From: a virus
Virus record (IMG/VR): IMGVR_UViG_3300010354_000051
Location: 1 to 64,000 of that record
Strand: one strand, 5' to 3'
Length of the DNA stretch: 64,000 bases
The notes below the pieces were generated by a model, which saw nothing but the letters and a program-made list of their open reading frames with translations, made no database searches and had not been told where the DNA came from. Position 1 is the first letter of the stretch. Each line of letters opens with the position of its first letter. Of the stretch, positions 16,614 to 23,953 are shown one piece after another. Made by a program: the position numbers and the translations under genes.

Positions 16614-17062
16614 TGGCCTATGCGAGATTTAACACCTTCTTTGGTAAGTTTCCGGACCTGGGTCAGATCTTGTTTAGCTTTGGGCAGCTCTCGTTTCAAG
16701 CTGTCTCTCTGGCGCTCCATGGGGGATTTTACCTTGCTCTCCCACTGTTGACCATTGCGGGTTGAAGCTGCGACTCTGGATTCGACACTAGCTTCGGATT
16801 TAGGATTAGGGGTGCAGATCCCGTTCTCATTGGAGGTTCCGGCCGGGCATTGATTGACCTGCCTGCCCCTAAACAGGGCGGTCTCGGGGGAATCCGGCTC
16901 TTCCTTCACCCCCTCGTCTGCAAAGGACATTTTCGATGAGGCTTTAAGGTGAAAGTCCGGATCGCCTAGTTTAGGCATGACAGCCTCTGACTCTCCTATA
17001 ACTTTACCCGAAACCCACTCTGATTTGGGGGCAATACCCCAGTCTTTAGGCTTATCAAACAT
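16610..17062 (-). CDS. Hypothetical polar protein
   Basis: 150 residues, not recognised. Polar and largely disordered by composition, with a short two-cysteine segment (VNQCPAGTSNENGICTPNP) that could be a small disulphide or metal loop, and a basic helical C-terminus (QRDSLKRELPKAKQDL). The N-terminus begins MFDKPKDWGIAPKSEW, weakly reminiscent of the PEGW peptides but not counted among them. A GTTGAAAGC element lies 18 bases upstream of ATG. Confidence 0.55.
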   Translation of the reverse strand: MFDKPKDWGIAPKSEWVSGKVIGESEAVMPKLGDPDFHLKASSKMSFADEGVKEEPDSPETALFRGRQVNQCPAGTSNENGICTPNPKSEASVESRVAASTRNGQQWESKVKSPMERQRDSLKRELPKAKQDLTQVRKLTKEGVKSRIGQ

Positions 17063-17073
17063 GGCTAGATGTG

Positions 17074-17598
17074 CTACTTAGCTTTCAACCCTTTTGCGAC
17101 TGCTGATGCTATGTGGTAAAGGGGGAGGTTGGTAGAGAGTTGCGGGGATACTTTTTCAACAAATTCGGGGATTTTCTCCGGCTCGGGCTTTACTTTATCG
17201 AATACTTTCAGGCTACGGGCAACCCGGTCCTCCAAATCTACACTCAGCTTACCACTCAGCTCGATCTCTTTAGACTGTGCAATTTCTGGCGACCACTTAG
17301 TGGTTATGTAACGGCTCAGAACTTTGACTTCAGCCGCACTCAGCTTATTGTCCCTAACAGATTGGAGTATGACTCCAATAATCACCCTAATCTGCGACTC
17401 ATTGTACCATCTGGACTGACCATGCTTGAGCCAGAAGGCATCTATTGCATTAAATGCGTCGTAGACTAGTTCGGTGTTAAGAAGAGTGTTTCGGTTTAGC
17501 AAATGCTTGTTGATGAGATTTGCAATGGCGATATAGGCTTTTTCTGTCAGAGTTCTTCTTGCCAAAAGCCCGAATGTGAAATTGAATGGAGTGGCCAT
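17074..17598 (-). CDS. Hypothetical helical protein
   Basis: 174 residues, not recognised. Mostly helical (LTEKAYIAIANLINKHLL, ESQIRVIIGVILQSVRD), with a basic C-terminal end (AVAKGLKAK). No membrane segment or catalytic motif. It sits in a run of small genes between dut and the replication module. An AAAGGG ribosome site and a GTTGAAAGC element (18 bases upstream) precede the ATG; its own last codons contain another copy of the element. Confidence 0.55.
   Translation of the reverse strand: MATPFNFTFGLLARRTLTEKAYIAIANLINKHLLNRNTLLNTELVYDAFNAIDAFWLKHGQSRWYNESQIRVIIGVILQSVRDNKLSAAEVKVLSRYITTKWSPEIAQSKEIELSGKLSVDLEDRVARSLKVFDKVKPEPEKIPEFVEKVSPQLSTNLPLYHIASAVAKGLKAK
17081..17089 (-). promoter_or_regulatory. 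Recurrent element GTTGAAAGC
   Basis: Exact copy inside the last codons of the 174-aa gene, 18 bases before the ATG of the 150-aa gene. Confidence 0.5.
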
Positions 17599-17609
17599 AA
17601 TTACCCTTT

Positions 17610-17777
17610 CTAGCCGGCTTTCAACTTCTCCCCTAAACCCGCACAGAATTTACATTCGACTACTTCGTCAGGGTGAACAATTCCTGTTCCCGGTTTTTGC
17701 TGGATAAGGAAAAAACCCCTACCGTTACAGTAGGGGCATTTATTATCCTTATAGTCGGCTATAAGGACTTGCTTCAT
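17610..17777 (-). CDS. Small zinc-ribbon protein
   Basis: 55 residues in the gap between dut and the 174-aa gene. It has two paired-cysteine knuckles, CPYCNGRG (residues 14-21) and CKFCAGLG (42-49), the CxxCxGxG pattern of DnaJ-type zinc domains. A four-cysteine zinc site and a protein- or nucleic-acid-binding role are likely. It starts 3 bases after the dut stop. Similar tiny zinc proteins are common in phages and their partners are usually unknown. Its last codons carry a GTTGAAAGC element for the next gene. Confidence 0.75.
   Translation of the reverse strand: MKQVLIADYKDNKCPYCNGRGFFLIQQKPGTGIVHPDEVVECKFCAGLGEKLKAG
17617..17625 (-). promoter_or_regulatory. Recurrent element GTTGAAAGC
   Basis: Exact copy in the last codons of the zinc-ribbon gene, 18 bases before the ATG of the 174-aa gene. 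Confidence 0.5.
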
Positions 17778-17780
17778 TGG

Positions 17781-18419
17781 CTATTTGCCTCCGGTCGAAC
17801 CAAACCCGTTTGCCGAACGTTGAGACAGATCGAAAACCGATTCGTTTGTTACAACCTGTCTCTTGGTTTGATTGATTACCAATTCGCACAACCCCTGAGC
17901 TATTCTAGAGCCGTGGGTAAAGACGTGATAGTCATAGCCATCATTAGTCAGCGATACTTTAACCCAGCCTCGATACCCGCGATCAATAATCCCAGGAGAA
18001 TTGGTCACTTTAATACCGTGATTGTTGGCTAGTCCGCTCCTAGGCACAATTTTATACACGGAGATCAGGCTGCTCCAGGGGAATTGGAGTTGGGACAGGT
18101 TGGGGAGAATGACCTTGAACCCACTGTTAACAAGAACTTTCTCCCCCGGTTTGAGAAAGACCGCACCGCCAGACTGGCTAATTTTTGCCAGGAATTCGGC
18201 TTCGCTGAAAGACTCATCAGCGACCCCGTCAACATACAGACCGGTGCCGTACTTCTGGTTGTCAACCTCATACTCTCGCCAGAATTTCACAGCGGAAGCT
18301 TCGTTGTACAAACCCTCCACATGGGCTCGAATATCCGCCCCGGCATCTTCGTCGGAGTGTTGAACTGTCGGGGCGAAATTTTCATCGCCAGGCTTGGTGT
18401 AAAAAATTGGGCAGAGCAT
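17781..18419 (-). CDS. dut: dUTPase (dUTP diphosphatase)
   Basis: 212 residues. All five trimeric dUTPase motifs are present in order: DEDAGADIRA (residues 23-32), PRSGLANNHGI (126-136), NSPGIIDRGYRGWVKV (140-155), GSRIAQGL (170-177) and RSANGFGSTGG (201-211). It hydrolyses dUTP to dUMP and PPi, keeping uracil out of DNA and feeding dTMP synthesis. Between motifs 1 and 2 there is an insertion of roughly 50 residues (about 33-85) compared with the usual ~150-aa enzyme. It stands directly after nrdA, so nucleotide-supply genes are clustered. Confidence 0.95.
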   Translation of the reverse strand: MLCPIFYTKPGDENFAPTVQHSDEDAGADIRAHVEGLYNEASAVKFWREYEVDNQKYGTGLYVDGVADESFSEAEFLAKISQSGGAVFLKPGEKVLVNSGFKVILPNLSQLQFPWSSLISVYKIVPRSGLANNHGIKVTNSPGIIDRGYRGWVKVSLTNDGYDYHVFTHGSRIAQGLCELVINQTKRQVVTNESVFDLSQRSANGFGSTGGK

Positions 18420-18455
18420 GGTCGTTCTGTAGCAGTTCTAGCCTAGCAAAAACGG

Positions 18456-21428
18456 TCAGCCTTGGCACGCCAAGCACTCTTCGTATTCCGAGCTTTCACT
18501 CTGCTCGAATAACTTAGCCAGGCCGGTATAACCGCCCTCGACATGAGTACCGTTCAGCCAGATCTGGGGCACGGTGGTGTAAGGCCAGGACTGATCTTCG
18601 ATCTCGCTCCGATCTTTCTCCGTAATGACATACCCGTGTTCCTTTAGCAGTTCTTTTGCCTTCACGCACCAGGGACAAGTAGAAGTGGTGACAATCATTG
18701 CTGACTGCTTGTATACCGGGCTGGCTTTTTTCTTTGTGACTTGCAACGAACTAGATTTCAAGTAATAGAGGGACTTCAGACCGTGTTTCCAAGCGCTGAG
18801 GTGTAGTCTAAGCAAATACTCCGCACTTGATTCCGGGTCGACAAAGAGGTTGAGAGATTGGCCTTGGCAGACAAAAGGTTGCCTGTCCGCTGCTTGCTTG
18901 ACCAGTTCAAACTGGTCAATTTCTCTAGCTGTTTTGAAAACTTCTTTGACCGTATCAGGGAGGAAGTTAAGATGCTGTACGCTACCTCGTTCGTCAAGAA
19001 TGCTATCCCAGACATCTTGAGTATTTTTACCTATAGATTCGAGATGGTTCTCCAAATAAGGATTCCGTCTCACAAACACTCCTTTTGCGTTCTCAGCCAC
19101 GTACAGGTTGGCTATGACCGGCTCGATTCCTTCACTACCCGCATTGCAAATAACCGAGTTAGTTTTGGTCGGTGCAATGGCGATACGAGTTGCATGTCTG
19201 ACTCCGTTGCCCTGGCACCACTCCGGTTCGCCATATTCCTTAGCCATGTCTTGAGAGGCTTTGAGAGTTAGTCTGTCTATCAACGAGTGGATCTCTATGT
19301 TCAGATCTCGGCTCGCTCGGGAAGCAAAGGGTAGACCACGAGACTGGTACAAAGAGTGCAGGCCCATTACCCCCAAACCTAACGATCGGGATTTCTTAGC
19401 AAAGCGTACTGCTCGGCCCATAGAGGTCAATCTTTCCGCTTTGTGAATGAACTCTTCCAGCACAGCATCTAGGAAATAAATTCCGAGCTCGGGTAGAGTT
19501 TTCCCTGTCACGCTACCACGCCAATCTTTCCATTCATCATACTTGGCCAGGTTGAGAGAGGAAAGAACGCAGACAAAGGTGTGATTTTCGTCTGTAGGGA
19601 GGAAGATCTCAGAACAGTTGTGTACTAGCACACCAGAATTAAGATTTCCGTCTTGCTTGGTGACGATGTAGAAGTTGTGGTTATCTTCTACAGTGAGATC
19701 ATAGACTTTTTCCACACCTAGCTTTCTAACACTGACTACTTTCAAGCCATTGCTACGAATAGAGGCAGTTTTTTCCTGCTCGGCATTAAAAATCTCTTTC
19801 TTAAGATTTACCGGAGCCTGTTTTAGCTCTTCCCATTTGCCATCATACTCAGCTTCACCTACCACATAAGACTTATACAAGTCGAAGCTCTTGCCAAATC
19901 TATAGTTCGAGAAAGAGAGTGGGATATTGTACCCCTTATCTCTCAAGGACAAGTAGGCTTTTTTATCAAAGTATCCTAGCTCAGAGTAGATTGTCTTGCC
20001 CAAAGCAATTAACTCGTAATTATCAATTCCCGAGAAACAAGGGTTGCCTTTTCCAGTACAGGTGGCAGATATATAAGCAGAGTGATAATCCTCATCTACC
20101 TTAAAGATTGGGTTATTAGACCCTTTTCTTTCTTCAGAAGTTTTAGTCCAGTGTTGTTCTCGGGTGAGAATTTGCAGGTTCTGGATATTGTCTCCACCAC
20201 GGCTGACAATATGGTCAACATGGTGGCCTTCTGGTACTTCCCCGTTCCAATATTCCCATATCATCTTACCTTGTTTTCTAGTACCTGAGTTGCAGCATAT
20301 TTCTCTATGGCCAGAGTAATTGACTCTGCTTGTGAAAGGCTCAAGTACTTTGCCTACGGAATGCTGAGCTTCTACCCACTCAGTGTCTCTCAGTGCAAGC
20401 TGATGGTCTGGGGTACAGCGGAAAGTACTACCATCCTCCAGCTCAACCTCTACCACTTCTCTTTCCCCAGTACAAAAAGCAGTTGCATTTTTGATCTCAG
20501 GAACCCACTTCTTCATTTTCTCCCCATTTGATTTGACTCGGGGGCGAGCGGAATAAACAGGGAATTTAGTGTCGACTAAGTCTGAAATAGGTACTACATT
20601 TCTTCCGTCTGCCACGGCAACTAAAGTATCGCCGGTAAAACACAGGTTTGAGGTGTAGATTCTAAGGTTTCTTAGTTTGAATGGGTCAGGACGCTGGTTG
20701 TTGGCATTATCAATATAGATAATGTAAGGCGATCCGGATACCAGTCTGCATTTCAGTACTTCAGAAAAGATCTTGAGTTTTTCTTGATCGCCGGCCATTA
20801 GCTGCTTAACCCAGTCGTCCGTTATTGTCACTGCGATATTGCTATCAATGAACTTTCTCGGGTCGCCCTGGCTATGGTCTTTAGATCTAAGAACGTCTGC
20901 CAGATCAGGGTGGTCGATTGGCAAATAAAATGCAAATGATCCGCGTCTGATACCTCCTTGGCTTACAATTTGTGATGTAATGTCATACAACCTCATCCAA
21001 TCCACCACAGTATTGGCTTTCCCGCCGTCTTTGATTGGCGATCCGCTAGGTTGCAAGTCGCCAAAGTACGTGCCTACCCCTCCACCATACTTAGACAATG
21101 CGGCCGATTCCTTATTATGGCTGTAGATACTCGATACAGAGTTTGAAATATGGTTAGAATAGCAGCTAATGGGCAGGCCTCTGTTCGTCGTGCCCATATT
21201 GCTCAAGACCGGACTCGCTCCGCCAAAAAACCCCCGCCAATACATCTCCATAAAGTCTTTGGAGATCCCAGGTATTTTTAGATATTTTTCCGCACTGATA
21301 GCGTTCCTTTTCCACATGTCCCGAGGGGTTTCTCCGGGAACGAGGTAGCCTTTGCTCAGAGTGTCCAGGGCTTCCTGAGTAATCCAAGAGGGGTGATTGG
21401 GCAGATTGTCAGTATCAAACTCGGTCAT
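18456..21428 (-). CDS. nrdA: Ribonucleotide reductase large subunit with intein and internal glutaredoxin
   Basis: 990 residues. Extein residues 1-262 and 605-990 form a class I NrdA: active-site Cys C89 (LPISCYSNH), radical Cys C605 in the split SNL/CSEI site, C620 (FVCVLS) and the YY radical-transfer pair near the end of the barrel. Residues 263-604 are an intein. After the barrel, residues ~910-976 are a glutaredoxin domain with CPWC at 918-921 and TVPQIW (the cis-Pro loop). The protein ends EECLACQG, so C985 and C988 form the shuttle cysteine tail. No N-terminal ATP-cone is evident, so allosteric activity control is probably absent. It reduces ribonucleotides to deoxyribonucleotides with NrdB. 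The glutaredoxin placed between the barrel and the redox tail could recharge the active site in cis. Confidence 0.93.
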   Translation of the reverse strand: MTEFDTDNLPNHPSWITQEALDTLSKGYLVPGETPRDMWKRNAISAEKYLKIPGISKDFMEMYWRGFFGGASPVLSNMGTTNRGLPISCYSNHISNSVSSIYSHNKESAALSKYGGGVGTYFGDLQPSGSPIKDGGKANTVVDWMRLYDITSQIVSQGGIRRGSFAFYLPIDHPDLADVLRSKDHSQGDPRKFIDSNIAVTITDDWVKQLMAGDQEKLKIFSEVLKCRLVSGSPYIIYIDNANNQRPDPFKLRNLRIYTSNLCFTGDTLVAVADGRNVVPISDLVDTKFPVYSARPRVKSNGEKMKKWVPEIKNATAFCTGEREVVEVELEDGSTFRCTPDHQLALRDTEWVEAQHSVGKVLEPFTSRVNYSGHREICCNSGTRKQGKMIWEYWNGEVPEGHHVDHIVSRGGDNIQNLQILTREQHWTKTSEERKGSNNPIFKVDEDYHSAYISATCTGKGNPCFSGIDNYELIALGKTIYSELGYFDKKAYLSLRDKGYNIPLSFSNYRFGKSFDLYKSYVVGEAEYDGKWEELKQAPVNLKKEIFNAEQEKTASIRSNGLKVVSVRKLGVEKVYDLTVEDNHNFYIVTKQDGNLNSGVLVHNCSEIFLPTDENHTFVCVLSSLNLAKYDEWKDWRGSVTGKTLPELGIYFLDAVLEEFIHKAERLTSMGRAVRFAKKSRSLGLGVMGLHSLYQSRGLPFASRASRDLNIEIHSLIDRLTLKASQDMAKEYGEPEWCQGNGVRHATRIAIAPTKTNSVICNAGSEGIEPVIANLYVAENAKGVFVRRNPYLENHLESIGKNTQDVWDSILDERGSVQHLNFLPDTVKEVFKTAREIDQFELVKQAADRQPFVCQGQSLNLFVDPESSAEYLLRLHLSAWKHGLKSLYYLKSSSLQVTKKKASPVYKQSAMIVTTSTCPWCVKAKELLKEHGYVITEKDRSEIEDQSWPYTTVPQIWLNGTHVEGGYTGLAKLFEQSESSEYEECLACQG
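19617..20642 (-). other. Intein with HNH endonuclease inside nrdA
   Basis: 342 residues, from CFTGDTLV to GVLVHN. Splicing blocks are all visible: Cys1 with block A, block B FRCTPDHQL (T-x-x-H), block F VYDLTVEDNHNFY, and block G ending His-Asn, followed by Cys+1. In the middle lies an HNH homing endonuclease (EGHHVDHIVSRGGDNIQNLQ, then LTREQHW). The Cys+1 nucleophile is also the catalytic radical cysteine of the reductase, so the enzyme can work only after splicing. All key residues are intact, so splicing and homing look functional. Confidence 0.92.
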
Positions 21429-21480
21429 TTTGAAGAGGGGATGTAAGGGTCAGTTTAGCGAGAAATTCCGGGCTAGTTTT

Positions 21481-21972
21481 TTATTTTTTCCATTTTGCTC
21501 CGGTGTCCATCAGGCCGTCATCCCAAGCATCTTCTACATTCCTACTTCGGTCGCACCAGTACAGATTGCTGAGACGATTGTCCGGCTTTCCGTCTTGACC
21601 TGTGGGTTTTTTATGGCACACGACTATGTGCTGCCCGGCCGGTTTTTCTGGCCCGAACAGGGCCATTACAGCCTGATGGACAAAGAACTCTTCACGATAA
21701 GGTGAACCGTTCCTCATCCAGGTTACGTTCATACGGAACTTGCCCCGGTCATCTGACCTGGGCTTCCTCATTTTTACCGACCCGTCTTCTCTAATACGCC
21801 TAACTCTGCCCATATTACTTACTTGATACGGGGAGTCTTTCCAATCTCTCCACTCTTCCCTAGCTTCATCATTCGGATCTAGGACAGGAACTTCCTCCAT
21901 TGATACGGTATCATCGTCGTCCTCTGTCGGTTCGGTTGACCAGCCCTCCGGTATGTTAATATTGACTTCCAT
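21481..21972 (-). CDS. HNH homing endonuclease with NUMOD4-like domain and PEGW N-terminus
   Basis: 163 residues. Residues 7-13 are IPEGWST and lead into an acidic stretch (EPTEDDDD). From about residue 40, WRDWKDSPYQVSNMGRVRRI is a NUMOD4-type DNA-binding motif. The HNH_3-type core follows (FFVHQAVMALFG, HIVVCHKKPTGQDGKPDNRL, LSNLYWCDRSRNVEDA). Such free-standing endonucleases cut related phage DNA to promote their own inheritance. It sits 52 bases upstream of intein-bearing nrdA in transcription order and between the two reductase genes, a favoured site for homing elements. The acidic, PEGW-bearing N-terminal extension is not part of the family and is shared with other proteins of this phage. 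Confidence 0.82.
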   Translation of the reverse strand: MEVNINIPEGWSTEPTEDDDDTVSMEEVPVLDPNDEAREEWRDWKDSPYQVSNMGRVRRIREDGSVKMRKPRSDDRGKFRMNVTWMRNGSPYREEFFVHQAVMALFGPEKPAGQHIVVCHKKPTGQDGKPDNRLSNLYWCDRSRNVEDAWDDGLMDTGAKWKK

Positions 21973-21973
21973 T

Positions 21974-22144
21974 TCAAATATCCCAAGAATCGGTAGGTTG
22001 TTTGGCCAGAATCAGTTTGGCAATACGTGCCTTATGGGCCTGGTCGAGGAGTTTATCGGCCCGGCCCGCCTCACTAATTAGGCAAGTCGTCCCATAACTC
22101 TCCCTCATAATCTTCACATTTTTGTCCACTTTGTTGATGGCCAT
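21974..22144 (-). CDS. Possible overlapping small protein
   Basis: An open frame of 56 codons (or 44 from the inner ATG at 22108). Its first part overlaps the 71-aa gene out of frame; its TGA is one base before the ATG of the HNH gene. The unique part reads EAGRADKLLDQAHKARIAKL, then ILAKQPTDSWDI, a plausible amphipathic helix rather than random sequence. Without it there would be a 101-base untranslated gap in an otherwise gapless operon. No family is recognised. It may start at either ATG or be spurious. Confidence 0.42.
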   Translation of the reverse strand: MAINKVDKNVKIMRESYGTTCLISEAGRADKLLDQAHKARIAKLILAKQPTDSWDI

Positions 22145-22289
22145 GACGTTCGTAGTTAAGTTTGGCGAAATAGTAAGCGCTCCAGGCTAACTCCGGATCG
22201 GAAAAGATTTTCTCTCCTGAGACAGTTTGGACTATCCACCCCTGCCGATCGGGTATTTTAATCGGCTTAGGGTAGGGATAGTCGGTCAT
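22074..22289 (-). CDS. Hypothetical small protein
   Basis: 71 residues, not recognised. It begins MTDYPYPKPIKIPDRQGW and ends in an acidic stretch (CEDYEGELWDDLPN). The middle has a strand-helix look (WIVQTVSGEKIFSDPELAW). Its ATG overlaps the TGA of nrdB by 4 bases (ATGA), so it is coupled to nrdB. A role linked to the reductase is possible but is only positional inference. Confidence 0.6.
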   Translation of the reverse strand: MTDYPYPKPIKIPDRQGWIVQTVSGEKIFSDPELAWSAYYFAKLNYERHGHQQSGQKCEDYEGELWDDLPN

Positions 22290-23296
22290 ACCAGATCTAG
22301 ACTCATCGATTGTAGGTCGACGGACATGAAGTCTTGCCCAGGCTTAGCAATATAGTTACTGCCGGATTTAGACCGGGCGAAGAAGTCATGATTGGTCTGA
22401 CCTCTTACCATAGGGTAGAACCACGACCCTAGTTTGTCGGCCAGAGCCTTCTCTTCCTCAGTCATTTCAATTTGGAAATGCTGATTTAGGTCAAGGCATT
22501 TAATTCGGTCGTTAGATCTGGCCTTTAAGTTAGCTTTTAGTTCGGCTAGTGTTACAGGAATTGCTTCGTTGTCAATAGTTGAGTAAATATCCTCGAGAAA
22601 TCCGAACTCGTTGGCCAGAATAGCCTCGAATCCGCCCTTGATCTGTTCGATTTCTTCCTTGGTTATGCCCTGCTCTTTTACCAGCTCTCGGAATAGTTCA
22701 CACCCCGCTTCACTATGCTGAGCTTCGTCCAGGCAAGACCACGAAATGATCTGGGCTAAGCCTTTGAATCGGCCATCTAGGCTGAAAGAGAGCAGAATGG
22801 CGAACGAGCTGAATAGCGATACGCCTTCCCCTGCTCCGCTAAACACAGCTAGCGATACTTTATCGTTCTGGCAATCCTCAAAAAATTTAGATACTTTGTT
22901 TTTGGCTGCCGGATTGCCCAGAAACTCCTCGAACTCCTTCAGGCCAAGCTGGTCGGATAAGTGGTTATAGGCCTGGGCGTGAATCTGCTCAAATGCGCTG
23001 AACATCCGTGCCATGGCATGGATCTCAGGCTTGGGGAATATACTGCAGACTTTGTCTCCCCAGTAACACCCAATACCCATTTCCGCAGCGGTAAAGCCTC
23101 TCAGCACACCCGCAATAAGCTTTCTCTCATTTTCTGTCGTGCTGTGCTTCCAGTCGGATTCATCCGGGCCAAGCTGGACTTCTTTAACACGCCAAACAGA
23201 CCCAAGAGCTTTCTCAAAATACTCAAAGAACTGCGGATAGTCAAATCCATGGTCTTTTTTATAGACCATGGCCGGGTGCTCAAGGATAGACGGCAT
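22286..23296 (-). CDS. nrdB: Ribonucleotide reductase small subunit, class I
   Basis: 336 residues. The di-iron site is complete: E72 (AAEMGIG, in the place of the usual Asp or Glu), E103 and H106 in FEQIHAQAY, radical Tyr Y110 at the expected spacing (ExxHxxxY), E157 (GEGVSLF), and E191/H194 in DEAQHSE. The tyrosine argues for a tyrosyl-radical enzyme rather than a Phe-type (class Ic) one. It generates and stores the radical used by NrdA. It is encoded on the same strand as nrdA, separated by a 71-aa gene and an HNH gene, an arrangement that suggests invasion of an ancestral nrdBA pair. Confidence 0.93.
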   Translation of the reverse strand: MPSILEHPAMVYKKDHGFDYPQFFEYFEKALGSVWRVKEVQLGPDESDWKHSTTENERKLIAGVLRGFTAAEMGIGCYWGDKVCSIFPKPEIHAMARMFSAFEQIHAQAYNHLSDQLGLKEFEEFLGNPAAKNKVSKFFEDCQNDKVSLAVFSGAGEGVSLFSSFAILLSFSLDGRFKGLAQIISWSCLDEAQHSEAGCELFRELVKEQGITKEEIEQIKGGFEAILANEFGFLEDIYSTIDNEAIPVTLAELKANLKARSNDRIKCLDLNQHFQIEMTEEEKALADKLGSWFYPMVRGQTNHDFFARSKSGSNYIAKPGQDFMSVDLQSMSLDLV

Positions 23297-23335
23297 GATA
23301 AAATCGATCTAGGTAAATAGTAGCAAGGATTTTTA

Positions 23336-23881
23336 TCAGTCGTAGACGTTTTTGACAGCAGGGGTTTCTGGGAAACGCTGGCGGAGTTGTGCCAGAGCGT
23401 CATCAGGCAACGCAGCAGAAATAACCCGATACGCCTCACCCAGAGCCGAGGTACGATCGGGCTTTAGAGGAGATTTATACTGTTCGCCTTCTTTGAAGTT
23501 AGGCACGACAGTATAGTATTTTTTCGAATCAATCTCCTGAACCAAGTAGTAATTTCTACCGGCCTGATTACCGCTTTCAATAACAATATGGCCAGGGGGT
23601 AGATCGAGCGACCCGGTATCTCCTACATCACGCTTCGCCGCCTCCGGCTTGTACTCGTCCGTGCCACCAAAAGAACTCTTTGCGCCACCTTCGACATTCG
23701 CCGCACCGAATTCACCATCCGGATCGACATGTCTGAGGTGAGAATCGACTTCAGAATTCCCTTCGCCGACCGGATTGGACGGAATGTCTTCCGGACCTGT
23801 GCCATACTTTGCTTCACCAAACTCATAAGTGGGGTTTTCTAAAGCAGACCACCCGTGAGGTGGGGTAAACTCATCAGACAT
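23336..23881 (-). CDS. Hypothetical protein with PHGWS N-terminus
   Basis: 181 residues from the ATG at 23881; longer in-frame starts run back through a terminator and are rejected. The N-terminus MSDEFTPPHGWSALENP is a divergent version of the PEGWS peptide found in four other proteins here. Residues ~20-100 are Gly/Asp/Glu-rich and probably disordered. The C-terminal half (GNQAGRNYYLVQEIDSKKYYTVV, then DDALAQLRQRFPE) looks folded. Function unknown. It lies immediately downstream of a terminator and has a GTTGAAAGC element 22 bases before its ATG, so it probably begins a transcription unit leading into nrdB. Confidence 0.65.
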   Translation of the reverse strand: MSDEFTPPHGWSALENPTYEFGEAKYGTGPEDIPSNPVGEGNSEVDSHLRHVDPDGEFGAANVEGGAKSSFGGTDEYKPEAAKRDVGDTGSLDLPPGHIVIESGNQAGRNYYLVQEIDSKKYYTVVPNFKEGEQYKSPLKPDRTSALGEAYRVISAALPDDALAQLRQRFPETPAVKNVYD

Positions 23882-23903
23882 AACGACTAAATTACTCTGA
23901 TCA

Positions 23904-23912
23904 GCTTTCAAC
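23904..23912 (-). promoter_or_regulatory. Recurrent element GTTGAAAGC directly after a terminator
   Basis: Exact copy 3 bases after the T-run of a terminator and 22 bases before an ATG. Only about 34 bases separate the end of the terminator from the start codon, so any promoter for this gene must use this stretch or lie in the terminator. Confidence 0.6.
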
Positions 23913-23915
23913 GAG

Positions 23916-23943
23916 AAAAGGGGGAGGGGAGTAAGCCTCCCCC
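23916..23943 (-). terminator. Rho-independent terminator after the putative SSB gene
   Basis: On the minus strand, GGGGGAGG - loop CTTACTCC - CCTCCCCC is followed by TTTTC: an 8-bp stem that is nearly all G:C. It starts 10 bases after the stop codon of the 317-aa gene and would isolate that gene from nrdB. Confidence 0.85.
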
Positions 23944-23953
23944 TCAACTCCTA

